A stretch of DNA of 64,000 nucleotides from Actinoplanes cyaneus. Lineage in GTDB: Bacteria > Actinomycetota > Actinomycetes > Mycobacteriales > Micromonosporaceae. Made by a program: the position numbers and the translations under genes. The first letter of the stretch is position 1. Each line of letters begins with the position of its first letter. Shown piece by piece: positions 8,123 to 16,703 of this stretch. The notes below the pieces were generated by a model. It was not told the origin of the DNA. It saw nothing but the letters and a program-made list of their open reading frames with translations, and ran no database searches. Where the stretch lies: NCBI RefSeq assembly GCF_016862095.1, contig NZ_BOMH01000002.1, positions 1 through 64,000 of the forward strand, read 5' to 3'.

Positions 8123-8171
8123 TCACGGATAGAAGGGGTGTCATCCGTGAAGCTAGTGGTTTGTCACGGAT
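8123..8171. promoter_or_regulatory. three TCACGGAT half-sites between divergent MBL and CGNR genes
   Basis: TCACGGAT at 8123-8130, its inverse ATCCGTGA at 8143-8150, and TCACGGAT again at 8164-8171. The first two form an inverted repeat with a 12-bp spacer, and the third is a direct copy 41 bp from the first. All lie in the 72-bp gap between the two divergent start codons, as expected for shared operators. Confidence 0.6.
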
Positions 8172-8187
8172 AAAAGCAAGCGGTACC

Positions 8188-8784
8188 GTGAGACTCGTGA
8201 TCGAGACTGCGCCCGGGGCGGACGTGCATCCCGGCCTCGACCTGGCCAACAGCGTCCTCGTCGCGCCGGGCGGCGTGGTGACCGATCTGCTCGACTCGCC
8301 CGCGACGGCGGCCACCTGGCTGACCGAGCGCGGGCTGGCGCCGGCCGACGCGGTGCTGTACGAGATCTGCGCGGGCCGGCTGCGAGCGCTGCGCTCGGCC
8401 CTGCGTGACCTGTTCACGGCAGCCGTCCGGCACGAACCACCGCCGGCCGAGGCCCTGTCCGTGGTCAACACGGCACTGACCAGGGTGCCGACCGCGGCGG
8501 AGCTGCACTGGGATCCGGCGCGCGGGCTGCACCGGTCGGTCCCGCACCCGACGGACCAGGTGGTCGATCATGCGCTCGGCGTGCTCGCGGCGGACGCGGC
8601 CGACCTGCTCACCGGGGCGGACGCGGCTCGGCTGGCGGCGTGCGACTCCCGGCCGTGCCAGCGGTTCCTGGTGCGCGGCGGACGGCGGCAGTGGTGCTCG
8701 GTGCGGTGCGGGGACCGGGCACGGGCGGCCCGCGCCTATGCCCGGCGATCCCCGGAACGCCCGGTCGACCTCAGTCCGCTGTGA
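8188..8784 (+). CDS. CGNR zinc-finger / ABATE-domain regulator
   Basis: 198 residues. The N-terminal part has the ABATE-type pattern (LDLANSVLV near the start, then ELHWDPARG near residue 110). The C-terminal zinc finger is CDSRPCQRFLV plus WCSVRCGDRARAARAYARR; the signature CGNR reads CGDR here. Members of this family are thought to be transcription factors that control stress or detoxification genes. The GTG at 8188 is preferred; a GTG at 8197 is in frame. It is divergent from the MBL hydrolase with repeated half-sites between them. The gene overlaps the convergent glycosyltransferase by 14 bp. Confidence 0.85.
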   Translation: MRLVIETAPGADVHPGLDLANSVLVAPGGVVTDLLDSPATAATWLTERGLAPADAVLYEICAGRLRALRSALRDLFTAAVRHEPPPAEALSVVNTALTRVPTAAELHWDPARGLHRSVPHPTDQVVDHALGVLAADAADLLTGADAARLAACDSRPCQRFLVRGGRRQWCSVRCGDRARAARAYARRSPERPVDLSPL

Positions 8785-9484
8785 CCCGCCGGTCGAACAG
8801 GGCGTAGCGCAGCAGCGGAACGTAGATCCGCGCCGAATCGGCCAGGCCGCTGAAGTGCGAGCCCGCGTTGCCACTGAGGTAGGTGGCCGGAATCGGCACC
8901 TCGTCGATGGGGTGGCCGGTGGCCGCGGCGTGCAGCAGCACGTTCATCTCGTACTCGAAACGCTCGCCCGGCACCGCGCAGAGCCGGTCGAGCAGATCGG
9001 CCGGGTAGGCCCGCAGGCCGGTCTGGGTGTCGGTGACGGTCCGGCCGGTCGCCGCCCGGAACACGGCCTGGGTGACGGTGTTGCCGAACCGGCTGCGCGG
9101 CGGCATCCGATCGAACCGGCGCACGCCCAGCACGATGCGCCCGGGCTCGCACCGCCCGGCGACCGCGCTGATGTCGGCGACGCTGTGCTGGCCGTCGCCG
9201 TCGGCGCAGACCACGGCCGAACCGGGGTATCGCGACCGGATGTGCCCGAACCCGGTCTTGAGCGCGACGCCCTTGCCCCGGTTCACCGGAAGCCTCAGCA
9301 CCGTGCAGCCCAGCGCTTCGATCTCGGCCAGCCGGGCGTCGGCGGCCGGGCCGGTGCCGTCGTCGACGATCACCACCCGCGCCGGTTGGTACCCCTCGGC
9401 GAGCAGCGCGGTGACCAGTTCGGACAGATGCGGGCCGGGCTTGAACACCGGGAGCAGGACGATCGTGTTCTCGGTGTGCGGCAC
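8771..9484 (-). CDS. family 2 glycosyltransferase
   Basis: 237 residues with a GT-A fold. Signatures are VLLPVFKPGPHLSELVTAL, then VVIVDDGTG (nucleotide site), LPVNRGKGVALKTGF, VCADGDGQHSVADI (the DxD-like metal motif) and TDTQTGLRAYP. This resembles polyprenyl-phosphate (dolichol-type) sugar transferases, but with no C-terminal membrane helices, so the donor/acceptor pair is not assignable. It is 10 bp downstream of the DUF218 gene on the same strand, so the two are probably cotranscribed. Confidence 0.88.
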   Translation of the reverse strand: MPHTENTIVLLPVFKPGPHLSELVTALLAEGYQPARVVIVDDGTGPAADARLAEIEALGCTVLRLPVNRGKGVALKTGFGHIRSRYPGSAVVCADGDGQHSVADISAVAGRCEPGRIVLGVRRFDRMPPRSRFGNTVTQAVFRAATGRTVTDTQTGLRAYPADLLDRLCAVPGERFEYEMNVLLHAAATGHPIDEVPIPATYLSGNAGSHFSGLADSARIYVPLLRYALFDRRVTAD

Positions 9485-9494
9485 CGGTTCTCCT

Positions 9495-10154
9495 TCACTG
9501 CTGTTCGACGGTGCGGCGTCTATACCCAGGCCGGCCGTTGATCACCCGCCGGGCCAGCCGGCCGGCGGCAACCATCCCCCGTTCGCGTCGCAGCAGCTGA
9601 TCGGCTCGTGCGCCGAGGAAGCCGAGCCGGGCCAGCAGCAGGGCACCGCGGTCGTCGCGCACCTCGCCGCCGTACGCCGGCACGTCCCGCAGCGCCGCGC
9701 CGGTCAGCCCCAGCACCCGGCCGGCCAGGAACCGCACCCGCGGCAGGTGCCAGGCGTGCGTCACCAGGCCGAGCGGGGCCCGCGCGTCGAACGCGTACCC
9801 GCTCAGCAGCCCGTCCTCCACCGTGTTCAGCAGGTTCTCCAGGGTGCTGCGCGAGCGCGTCTCGGCGTACAGATCGGCGTGCTCGTCCAGGCCGGCCGCG
9901 TACGCGGCCCGCACCATGAGATCTCCCTCGCGCGCGCCCACCGGCGGTGCGGCGGCGCTGGCACTGGCCTCCGGCCAGCCACCGGTGAAGACGATCCGGA
10001 TCCGGTCACCGCCGGCGAGGGCCGCGCGGTGAGCCGCCACATAGTCGGCGGCCGCGCGCACCCGCGCCGCTCCACCCGGCGTGAGGACGAAGTCATCTCC
10101 GGTACGCACGACGCCGCGCCCGAACACCAGCAATACCCTGGCCGGCGCCGTCAT
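9495..10154 (-). CDS. YdcF/SanA-type DUF218 protein
   Basis: 219 residues matching the DUF218 Rossmann-like fold (YdcF, SanA, ElyC), a family linked to envelope polysaccharide or carrier-lipid metabolism. Motifs are VLLVFGRGV at residues 7-15, VFTGGWPEA, ETRSRSTLENLLNT (conserved E-x-x-S-x-x-T-x-x-N) and VTHAWHLPR. The ATG at 10154 has a perfect AGGAGG seven bases upstream; the open frame continues to 10181. Probably in one operon with the downstream glycosyltransferase, which fits a role in cell-surface glycan assembly. Confidence 0.85.
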   Translation of the reverse strand: MTAPARVLLVFGRGVVRTGDDFVLTPGGAARVRAAADYVAAHRAALAGGDRIRIVFTGGWPEASASAAAPPVGAREGDLMVRAAYAAGLDEHADLYAETRSRSTLENLLNTVEDGLLSGYAFDARAPLGLVTHAWHLPRVRFLAGRVLGLTGAALRDVPAYGGEVRDDRGALLLARLGFLGARADQLLRRERGMVAAGRLARRVINGRPGYRRRTVEQQ

Positions 10155-10286
10155 CGGATTCCCTCCTGTCCGCGGGCGCACCTTGATCGGCCGCCGCAGC
10201 CATTGTCCGCGACACCGCCCGGGCGAAGAGTCCTCACCGCCGGCAGCCGCCGATCACCGCCGCGATGCGGGGCACGTCGATCAAGA

Positions 10287-11183
10287 TCACGGTCGCCTCG
10301 GCACGGCCTCCCCCCAGGCCGCCAGTTCGTCGGCGGCGAGGAACGTCGAGCGCAGGAACGTGGCCAGGACGGCGTCGGGATCCGACGAGTTCGCCACCGC
10401 CTCGTACGGCAGCAGGAACTCACCCAGCGTGGTGTCGTACCGGGCGTCGTCGAGCGGGATCAGCCAATCGCGGTAACCCGGGGGCTCCGGATACGCGTAC
10501 GCGTAGAAGGCTCCCTCGGCCCCGCCGCCGGGCCAGAAACCACAGCTGGCCAGCTCGTGCGAGTAGCCTTCGCGCATCACCGACGGCGGGCAGTTCGGTG
10601 CGCCGCCCGGATGCGGCGGGGCGGTCCGGCCGGAGAAGCGGGTGTACGCCAGATCCATCGCGCCCCAGAAGAAATGGACCGGGCTGGCCTTGCCGGTGAA
10701 CTCCGAACGAGCCCGGTTCATGACGTGCCCGGCCCGGGTCAGTTGCCGCCAGTAGGACTGGACGGCCGCTCCGTCGTACGCGCGATGGGTTCGGTCCTCG
10801 GCGAACGGGATCGCGTGCTCGACCTCGTTCGGGACGGGATGGATGGTGGTCGGCACGCCGAGCGCGGTCAACGACTCCATCACCTCGGCGTAGAAGGCGG
10901 CGACGGTCTTCGGTTCCAGGGTGACGACTCGCGACTGTCCGTGACTGGTGCGGATCCACAGCTCGTGGGCGAGGAAGTCGAACTCCACCTCGAACAGGCC
11001 ATCGGCGTACGGGATCGCCATCGTGCTCAGACCACGGGCGCTCGGATGCAGAGTGACATGCCACCAGTGGTTGACCGGTGGCGCGTGCACCATCCGGACC
11101 TTGCCGACGATCTGGGTCCACAGCTGCAGGGTGTCCCTGGTGTCGGACCAGGTCGCGACTTCGAGTCGTGGCCACGTGACCAT
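10287..11183 (-). CDS. DUF5996 family protein
   Basis: 298 residues, and the whole protein matches DUF5996. Characteristic stretches are WPRLEVATWSDTRDTLQLWT at the N-terminus, NHWWHVTLHPSARGLSTMAI, SPVHFFWGAMDLAYTRFSGR and a closing GEFLLPYEAV. No catalytic role is established for this family. The ATG at 11183 has GGAGGAG at good spacing. The frame runs further upstream to 12317, but that part is the GH16 region in another frame. It stands alone between intergenic gaps. Confidence 0.85.
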   Translation of the reverse strand: MVTWPRLEVATWSDTRDTLQLWTQIVGKVRMVHAPPVNHWWHVTLHPSARGLSTMAIPYADGLFEVEFDFLAHELWIRTSHGQSRVVTLEPKTVAAFYAEVMESLTALGVPTTIHPVPNEVEHAIPFAEDRTHRAYDGAAVQSYWRQLTRAGHVMNRARSEFTGKASPVHFFWGAMDLAYTRFSGRTAPPHPGGAPNCPPSVMREGYSHELASCGFWPGGGAEGAFYAYAYPEPPGYRDWLIPLDDARYDTTLGEFLLPYEAVANSSDPDAVLATFLRSTFLAADELAAWGEAVPRRP

Positions 11184-11470
11184 GAGCGTCTCCTCCGGTT
11201 CTCGCACACCCGGACACACCGTCATGGACAGTGCGGCTGAAGCCGACGACCTGCTAGGCGGTGATGACCGCGTCGCCGCTGGATCGCCCGGCCGCGCAGG
11301 CCGGCACCGGTGAGGTCGGCGTGGCGGGCGGCGGCCTCGCCAGTCTAGTCGGGCGGTGTTCCGCGTCGTCACCGATGCGGGCAAGAACGACAAGACGCAC
11401 GTGCCGGACGGTAACCGGAAGAGCCCGCCACCGGCCGGAACCCCTCGCCGGTGGCCCTCGTGATCGCCGA
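11184..11470. other. intergenic gap between DUF5996 and GH16 genes
   Basis: 287 bp with no gene. It holds the 5' region of the DUF5996 gene and, near its right end, a hairpin downstream of the GH16 gene (11427-11455). Confidence 0.6.
11427..11455 (-). terminator. hairpin downstream of GH16 gene
   Basis: GCCACCGGC (11427-11435) pairs with GCCGGTGGC (11447-11455) around an 11-nt loop, 16 bp past the GH16 stop. There is no T-run, as is common in high-GC genomes. Confidence 0.5.
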
Positions 11471-12238
11471 TCAGTACTTGGTGTACTTGGCCCAGTCGTA
11501 GCCCGCGGTCACCCGGCCCCGGTAGGTGAACCGCTGCAACCAGCTGTCGACGCCGACGCCGGGCCACAGGTTCATCATGATGCGCTGCGGGTGGGTGGGT
11601 AGTGGGCCGCGCGAGCCGTTCTCCTGGTGGACGAGCGCCCCGTCGACGAACCAGTTGATGGTGCCGCCCTTCCACCACTCGAAGGCGTAGTTGTGGTAGC
11701 CGGCTGAGGCGTCGAACCCCAGGTTGATGACGGTCTCGTGGCCGCCGGTGCCGTTGGTGAAGTAGTTGAGCTGGACCTGGTTGGTGTTCTTGCCGAGGAT
11801 CTCGACGTCGATCTCGTCCCAGGGCTGGCCGTCGCTCGGCCCGGTGTAGGTGAAGAACGACGTCACGACGCCGGGGTTCTTGACGGCTTTGAGCCGGGCC
11901 TCGAAGCGGCCGTACGAGTACAGGTCGGTGGTGCGGTACTCCCCGGACGCGTACGGCTTGCCGGAGCAGCCGCCCGGGCACGGCTGGTTGTCGAGGTTGA
12001 GGTTCATGGTCCCGCCGACGGTGACGTGGTCGGCGCGCCAGCCGGCGTTGAACATGCCGCCGTTGCTGTAGCCGTCCGCCTTGTACCAGCGGCCGGTGTC
12101 GAAGCGGTCGAAGTTGTCGGTGAAGCTCGGGCCGATGGCGGCCCGGGCCGGTACGGCGCCGGGGCCTGCGAGAGCGATGGCCAGGCCGAGGATGACGCCG
12201 GCGGCGCGGGATCGGGTGATGAGCACGGGAGACTCCAC
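11471..12238 (-). CDS. secreted GH16 beta-glucanase (licheninase-like)
   Basis: 255 residues. The Sec signal peptide is residues 1-33 (ALAGPGAVPARA, then A). The GH16 catalytic motif is PWDEIDVEILG with nucleophile Glu142 and acid/base Glu146. Other family blocks are SYGRFEARLKAVKNPGVVTS and YAFEWWKGGTINWFVDG. GH16 enzymes of this type cleave beta-1,3-1,4- or beta-1,3-glucans outside the cell. There is no carbohydrate-binding module. It is divergent from the GH26 gene, and a TGGAAGCGCTTCCA palindrome lies between its likely promoter and its start, so LacI-family control is expected. Confidence 0.93.
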   Translation of the reverse strand: MESPVLITRSRAAGVILGLAIALAGPGAVPARAAIGPSFTDNFDRFDTGRWYKADGYSNGGMFNAGWRADHVTVGGTMNLNLDNQPCPGGCSGKPYASGEYRTTDLYSYGRFEARLKAVKNPGVVTSFFTYTGPSDGQPWDEIDVEILGKNTNQVQLNYFTNGTGGHETVINLGFDASAGYHNYAFEWWKGGTINWFVDGALVHQENGSRGPLPTHPQRIMMNLWPGVGVDSWLQRFTYRGRVTAGYDWAKYTKY

Positions 12239-12254
12239 TCCTCTGGGCGAGACT

Positions 12255-12268
12255 TGGAAGCGCTTCCA
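12255..12268. promoter_or_regulatory. LacI/CebR-type operator for the GH16 gene
   Basis: TGGAAGCGCTTCCA is a perfect 14-bp palindrome, 17 bp before the GH16 start. It resembles the TGGGAGCGCTCCCA site of actinobacterial CebR repressors. A possible minus-strand promoter lies upstream (TTGACA at 12317-12312, CAGACT at 12293-12288), which would put the palindrome just after the start of transcription. Confidence 0.75.
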
Positions 12269-12376
12269 GACAGTCAGATCGATGAGAAGTCTGAAACCGG
12301 GCGTTAACGATTGTCAATAGACGCCTGCCCAGTCATCACAGCGAGCACTGCCCGCGCCCCTTCAGGAAACCTCTGC

Positions 12377-12405
12377 TTTACATAGATCGACGTCGGTCGT
12401 ACCTT
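12377..12405 (+). promoter_or_regulatory. candidate promoter of the GH26 gene
   Basis: TTTACA (12377-12382) and TACCTT (12400-12405) are 17 bp apart, as for a sigma-70-type promoter. The operator at 12412-12423 would overlap the transcription start. Confidence 0.45.
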
Positions 12406-12411
12406 GTCACC

Positions 12412-12423
12412 GGAAGCGCTTCC
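12412..12423. promoter_or_regulatory. LacI/CebR-type operator for the GH26 gene
   Basis: GGAAGCGCTTCC, the same 12-bp palindrome core as at 12255-12268, sits 17 bp before the GH26 start codon. Two identical sites flank a divergent promoter region, and a LacI gene lies just beyond GH26. Confidence 0.75.
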
Positions 12424-12440
12424 AACGACGAGGAGGCAAC

Positions 12441-13460
12441 ATGCGCAGGCGAACCTTGCTGGGCACGGCCGCGACCGCCGCGGCCCTGGTGGTGTCCGGC
12501 ACCGACGCTGCGAACGCCGGCCGGAGGACGACCCGCTACCTGGGCGTGTTCCGGGAGGGAGACCCGACGGCGACCGCCGGCGACGTCAGAGAGCTGTACG
12601 GCGTCACCCCGGCCAGCGTGATGTGGTTCGACAGCTGGGCGACCGGCCGGGCGTTCCCGGTGAACCAGGCCAGGATGCTCTGGCGGCGCGGCATCATGCC
12701 GCACTACACCTGGGAGCCGTGGAACACGGCGCTGGGCCTGAACGATCCCGCCCAGATCCACCTGCAGGACGTCATCGACGGCGCCTGGGACGGCTACATC
12801 ACGGCACGGGCCCGGGAGTTCGCGGCCGTGCGACTGCCGATCCTGGTCCGCTGGGCGCACGAGTTCAACGGCAACTGGTATCCGTGGGGCATCGCCAACA
12901 ACGGTGCCGACCCGTCGCGGTACGTGCGGGCGTACCGGCACGTCCACGACCTGGTCGAGGCGGCGGGGGCTCGCAACGTGCAGTGGGTGTGGGCGTTCAA
13001 CAACGGCTCGTCACCGGACGAGGCCTACAACGATCCCGCGGCCGCGTACCCCGGCGACGACTACGTCGACTGGGTGGGAATCGACGGCTACAACTGGGGA
13101 TTCGGCCCGTCCTGGGATCCGGCCGGTGACCACTGGACGAGCTTCGACGCGACCTTCGACGCCGCGTACGCCAAGGCCCGCGCGGTCGCCCCGGACCGGC
13201 CGGTGATGCTCGGCGAGTTCGCGTCCGGCGAGGACGGCGGCGACAAGGCCCAGTGGCTCCGGGACCTGAACACGACGCTGGCCACGGGCGCGTACCCGGA
13301 GCTCAAGCTGCTGACCTACTTCGATGTGATCAAGGAGGAGGCCTGGTCGCCGTCGTCGTCACCGGCCGCGCTCGCCGCATTCACCTCCTGGGTCCACCAG
13401 AGGTACATGAGCGGGCAGGGCCACCAGCTGGCCCGCGTGGCGTCATGCCGATTCCCGTAG
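12441..13460 (+). CDS. secreted GH26 endo-beta-mannanase-like hydrolase
   Basis: 339 residues. The N-terminus MRRRTLLGTAATAAALVV is a signal peptide, possibly Tat, cleaved near residue 26. GH26 motifs are RWAHEFNGNWYPWG with acid/base Glu141 and PVMLGEFASGEDGGDK with nucleophile Glu259. WVGIDGYNWG also fits the family. Most characterised GH26 enzymes act on beta-mannan; some cleave mixed-linkage glucan or beta-1,3-xylan, so the substrate is only likely. AGGAGG precedes the ATG. No binding module. Its last 18 bp overlap the convergent LacI gene, and the upstream palindrome links it to that regulator. Confidence 0.9.
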   Translation: MRRRTLLGTAATAAALVVSGTDAANAGRRTTRYLGVFREGDPTATAGDVRELYGVTPASVMWFDSWATGRAFPVNQARMLWRRGIMPHYTWEPWNTALGLNDPAQIHLQDVIDGAWDGYITARAREFAAVRLPILVRWAHEFNGNWYPWGIANNGADPSRYVRAYRHVHDLVEAAGARNVQWVWAFNNGSSPDEAYNDPAAAYPGDDYVDWVGIDGYNWGFGPSWDPAGDHWTSFDATFDAAYAKARAVAPDRPVMLGEFASGEDGGDKAQWLRDLNTTLATGAYPELKLLTYFDVIKEEAWSPSSSPAALAAFTSWVHQRYMSGQGHQLARVASCRFP

Positions 13461-14456
13461 GACCATCCTCGTCGGCAGGATGAACGGCTCCGGCTGCGCG
13501 CCGTCCAGCAGGTCGATCAGCATGCGGGCGGCTTCGCGGCCCAGAGCCTGCACCGGCTGGTGCACGGTGGTGAGCTTCGGGTCGGTGTGCACCGCGACGG
13601 GCAGATCGTCGAAACCGACCACCGCCACGTCACCGGGGACCGTGCGGCCGGCCTCCCGCAGCACCCGCAGGGCCCCGGCCGCCATGTTGTCATTGGCCGC
13701 GACCACGGCGTCGAGGTCCGGATGCGCGCTCAGCAGCGCGCGCATGGCCCCGGCGCCGCCCTCCTCGAGGAAGTCGCCCGGCTCGACGGCGTACGGCCCG
13801 GAGCCCGCCAGCAGCAGCGCCTCGGTGTACCCGCGGCGGCGTTCCCTGCCGACGGCGGTGTCCTCCGGGCCGGTGATCATGGCGATGCGGCGGCGGCCGT
13901 TGCGCAGCAGGTGCTCGGTCGCCGCCCGGGAGCCACCGGCGTTGTCGACGTCGACGTAGAAGGGCGGCGTCCCGTGGATCGGCAGCCCGACGAAGACGGT
14001 CGGCAGCCCGGACTGCGCGGCGATGTCGATGAGCGGGTCGTCGCCGCGCATCGCCACCAGCATCACCCCGTCGGCGCCCCGGGTCTGCAGGAAGGCCTTC
14101 AGCCGCTGCCGGCCGTGAACGGGCGTGGCCAGGCTGAGCATGAGATGCAGCTCGGTCTTCTCCAGGGCGGCGGACGCCCCGACGATGATCTGCGCGAAGA
14201 ACGGATCCCCGAACACCTCCGGCCCGTCACCGGAGACCGCGAGGACCACCACGCCCGTCTGGCGGGTGACCAGCGCTCTGGCGGCCCGGTTGGGGGTGAA
14301 CCGCAGCTCGCGGATCGCCTTCTCCACCGCTTCGCGCTTGGCCGGGCTCACGTGCGGGCCGTTGTTGATCACGCGGGAGACGACGGTGCGGGACACCCCC
14401 GCACGCTCGGCGACCTCGTCGAGGGTCGGCGGCCGGGACCGGGCGGGTGACGGCAT
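13443..14456 (-). CDS. LacI-family repressor, probable regulator of the GH16/GH26 pair
   Basis: 337 residues. The HTH is at 11-60 (TLDEVAERAGVSRTVVSRVI, then NNGPHVSPAKREAV), followed by a periplasmic-binding-protein-like sensor domain with AVVAANDNMAAGALRVLREA and VAVVGFDDLPVAVHTDPKLT. It is convergent with the GH26 gene and overlaps its 3' end by 18 bp. The two GGAAGCGCTTCC palindromes before the GH16 and GH26 genes are the expected type of site, so it probably represses both until an oligosaccharide binds. The 26-bp palindrome before the cellulase at 18361 has a related centre and may be another target. Confidence 0.92.
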   Translation of the reverse strand: MPSPARSRPPTLDEVAERAGVSRTVVSRVINNGPHVSPAKREAVEKAIRELRFTPNRAARALVTRQTGVVVLAVSGDGPEVFGDPFFAQIIVGASAALEKTELHLMLSLATPVHGRQRLKAFLQTRGADGVMLVAMRGDDPLIDIAAQSGLPTVFVGLPIHGTPPFYVDVDNAGGSRAATEHLLRNGRRRIAMITGPEDTAVGRERRRGYTEALLLAGSGPYAVEPGDFLEEGGAGAMRALLSAHPDLDAVVAANDNMAAGALRVLREAGRTVPGDVAVVGFDDLPVAVHTDPKLTTVHQPVQALGREAARMLIDLLDGAQPEPFILPTRMVLRESA

Positions 14457-14720
14457 TGCGTGGGGTCCCTCCGCTCGCGCCGATCACCAGGGGGATCGTT
14501 GCGCCGGCCTGGTTCCGGGCGATCCTAGTTGACATCGTCCCCGTCCTGAAGGACGCGGACCGGCCCGCGCGGCGCCCGGAGGCGGCCGGGCCGCTCAGCT
14601 CGACTCCTGCGGCGAACGCCACCCGGCGGATCGGCGGCGGCGCCGGCCGGATCGCGGGCGAGTATGGTCGCGCCCGGAACGGGCTTGATCAAGTCCGTGG
14701 GCACGTGGGAGGGAACCGCT

Positions 14721-16649
14721 GTGGCCGACGGTCGGCAGACGACGTCGCACGGGCACGACAGTGTCCGGCCGGCCGTGGTGGTCGGCGCGCTCGGGGTGGT
14801 GTTCGGCGACATCGGGACCAGCCCGATCTACACCCTGCAGACGGTGTTCAGCCCGGAGGACCCGCACCCGGTGCCGGTCAGCGACGCCAACGTGTACGGC
14901 GTCGTGTCGCTGATCTTCTGGTCCGTGATGATCATCGTGACGGTCACCTACATCCTGCTGGCGATGCGCATCGACAACGACGGCGAGGGCGGCATCATGG
15001 CCCTCATCGGGCTGTTGCGCCGCCAGGCCGGGGCCGCCGGGCGACGGACCGCGCTGCTGCTCGCCGCCGTCGGGATCTTCGGGGCCTCACTGTTCTTCGG
15101 CGACAGCATGATCACCCCGGCCATCTCCGTACTGTCCGCGGTCGAGGGCATCGAGCTCGTCGAGCCGTCCCTCGACACGTTCGTCGTGCCGATCACAGCC
15201 GTCATCATCGTTCTGCTGTTCCTGGTGCAGCGCCGGGGAACAGCCGCGGTCGGCCGGGTCTTCGGCCCGATCATGATCGCCTGGTTCACGGCGATCGGCG
15301 GGCTGGGCATCGCCGGCATCAGCGACCATCCGCAGATCCTCGAGGCCCTTTCCCCGGCGTACGCCGTGGGGTTCCTCGCCGGGCACTTCGGGATCGCGTT
15401 CTTCGCGCTGGCCGCGATCGTGCTCGCGGTCACCGGCGCCGAGGCGCTCTACGCCGACATGGGTCACTTCGGCCGCCGGGCGATCAGCCGTGGCTGGCTG
15501 TTCCTGGTCCTGCCCGCGTGCACGCTCAGCTACTTCGGCCAGGGCGCGCTGATCCTCGCGGACAGGGCCAACATCAGCAGCCCGTTCTTCCTGCTCGCGC
15601 CCGGCTGGGCCCGGCTGCCACTGGTCCTGCTCGCCACCGCGGCCACCGTGATCGCGTCGCAGGCGGTCATCACCGGCGCGTTCTCGGTGGCCGCGCAGGC
15701 CGGACAGCTCGGCTACCTGCCGCGGCTGCGGATCGCGCACACCTCCGAGTCGTCGATCGGCCAGATCTACGTACCGTGGATCAATTGGCTCTTGATGGTT
15801 TCCGTGCTGACCCTGGTCTTCGCGTTCCGCAGCTCGGCCGCGCTCGCCTACGCGTTCGGGATGGCGGTGACCGGCACGATCACCATCACCACCCTGCTGT
15901 CGCTCTACATGGCCCGGTCCCGCTGGGGCGCCCCGATGTGGCTGGTCGGCGCCGCCGCGGCCGTACTGCTCTCGGTGGATCTGCTGTTCGTCGCGGCCAA
16001 TCTGACCAAGCTGGTGCACGGCGCCTGGCTGCCGCTGGCGATCGCGCTGACCGCGTTCACCCTGATGACGACGTGGCAGCGCGGCCGGCAGGTGGTGACG
16101 GCCGAGCGTGAGCAGCTCGAAGGCCCGCTGCGGGAGTTCATCGAGAGCATCCGCAACGGCACGCAGCCGACGCAGATCGTGCCGGGCACGGCGGTCTTCC
16201 TCAACCGGGGCAAGCTGACCGCACCCCTGGCGTTGCGCGCGAACGTCAAGCACAACAGCATCCGCCACGAACACGTCATCATCATGTCGATCGAGACCCA
16301 GCCGGTCCCCCGGGTTCCGGAGGCGGAGCGCATGGTCATCGACGACCTCGGGTACGCCAACGACGGCATCTTCCACGTCATCGCCCGGTACGGCTACGCC
16401 GAGACGCCCGACGTCCCGGCCGCGCTGCGCGCCCTCGACCCGGACACCACCGAGGGCCGGGTCGACGTCGACGACGCGTCGTACTTCCTGTCGAAGATCG
16501 AGCTGCGGCCCGGTGGCCGGACCAAGCGGCTGCCGCCCTGGCGCAAGCGGCTGTTCATCGCGACCGCGCACGCCACGGCGGATGCCGCCGACTACTTCGG
16601 GCTACCCCGCGACCGTACCGTGATCATGGGTTCCCGCATCGACGTCTGA
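14721..16649 (+). CDS. kup: KUP-family potassium uptake transporter
   Basis: 642 residues. Full-length K+ transporter with 12 predicted membrane helices in the first 450 residues. The family signature GALGVVFGDIGTSPIYTLQT is at about 22-41, and other blocks are FFGDSMITPAISVLSAVEGI and GAEALYADMGHFG. A C-terminal cytoplasmic domain of about 180 residues follows. KUP proteins drive K+/H+ symport. The GTG at 14721 follows GGAGGG at good spacing; the frame is open from 14664 but that part lacks family similarity. I looked for a c-di-AMP riboswitch upstream and did not find its conserved elements. A GC hairpin follows the stop. Confidence 0.93.
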   Translation: MADGRQTTSHGHDSVRPAVVVGALGVVFGDIGTSPIYTLQTVFSPEDPHPVPVSDANVYGVVSLIFWSVMIIVTVTYILLAMRIDNDGEGGIMALIGLLRRQAGAAGRRTALLLAAVGIFGASLFFGDSMITPAISVLSAVEGIELVEPSLDTFVVPITAVIIVLLFLVQRRGTAAVGRVFGPIMIAWFTAIGGLGIAGISDHPQILEALSPAYAVGFLAGHFGIAFFALAAIVLAVTGAEALYADMGHFGRRAISRGWLFLVLPACTLSYFGQGALILADRANISSPFFLLAPGWARLPLVLLATAATVIASQAVITGAFSVAAQAGQLGYLPRLRIAHTSESSIGQIYVPWINWLLMVSVLTLVFAFRSSAALAYAFGMAVTGTITITTLLSLYMARSRWGAPMWLVGAAAAVLLSVDLLFVAANLTKLVHGAWLPLAIALTAFTLMTTWQRGRQVVTAEREQLEGPLREFIESIRNGTQPTQIVPGTAVFLNRGKLTAPLALRANVKHNSIRHEHVIIMSIETQPVPRVPEAERMVIDDLGYANDGIFHVIARYGYAETPDVPAALRALDPDTTEGRVDVDDASYFLSKIELRPGGRTKRLPPWRKRLFIATAHATADAADYFGLPRDRTVIMGSRIDV

Positions 16650-16652
16650 CCC

Positions 16653-16680
16653 GGCCGCGGCCTCACCGAACGCCGCGGCC
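16653..16680 (+). terminator. hairpin after the kup gene
   Basis: GGCCGCGGC (16653-16661) and GCCGCGGCC (16672-16680) form a perfect 9-bp stem with a 10-nt loop, 4 bp after the stop. Confidence 0.65.
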
Positions 16681-16703
16681 CGCGGTGGAGCCACGGCGGG
16701 CTC

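Noticed and set aside
14457..14720. Possible c-di-AMP (ydaO) riboswitch before kup
   Set aside because: Such riboswitches often precede potassium genes in actinomycetes, but the conserved blocks are not present in this 264-bp gap.
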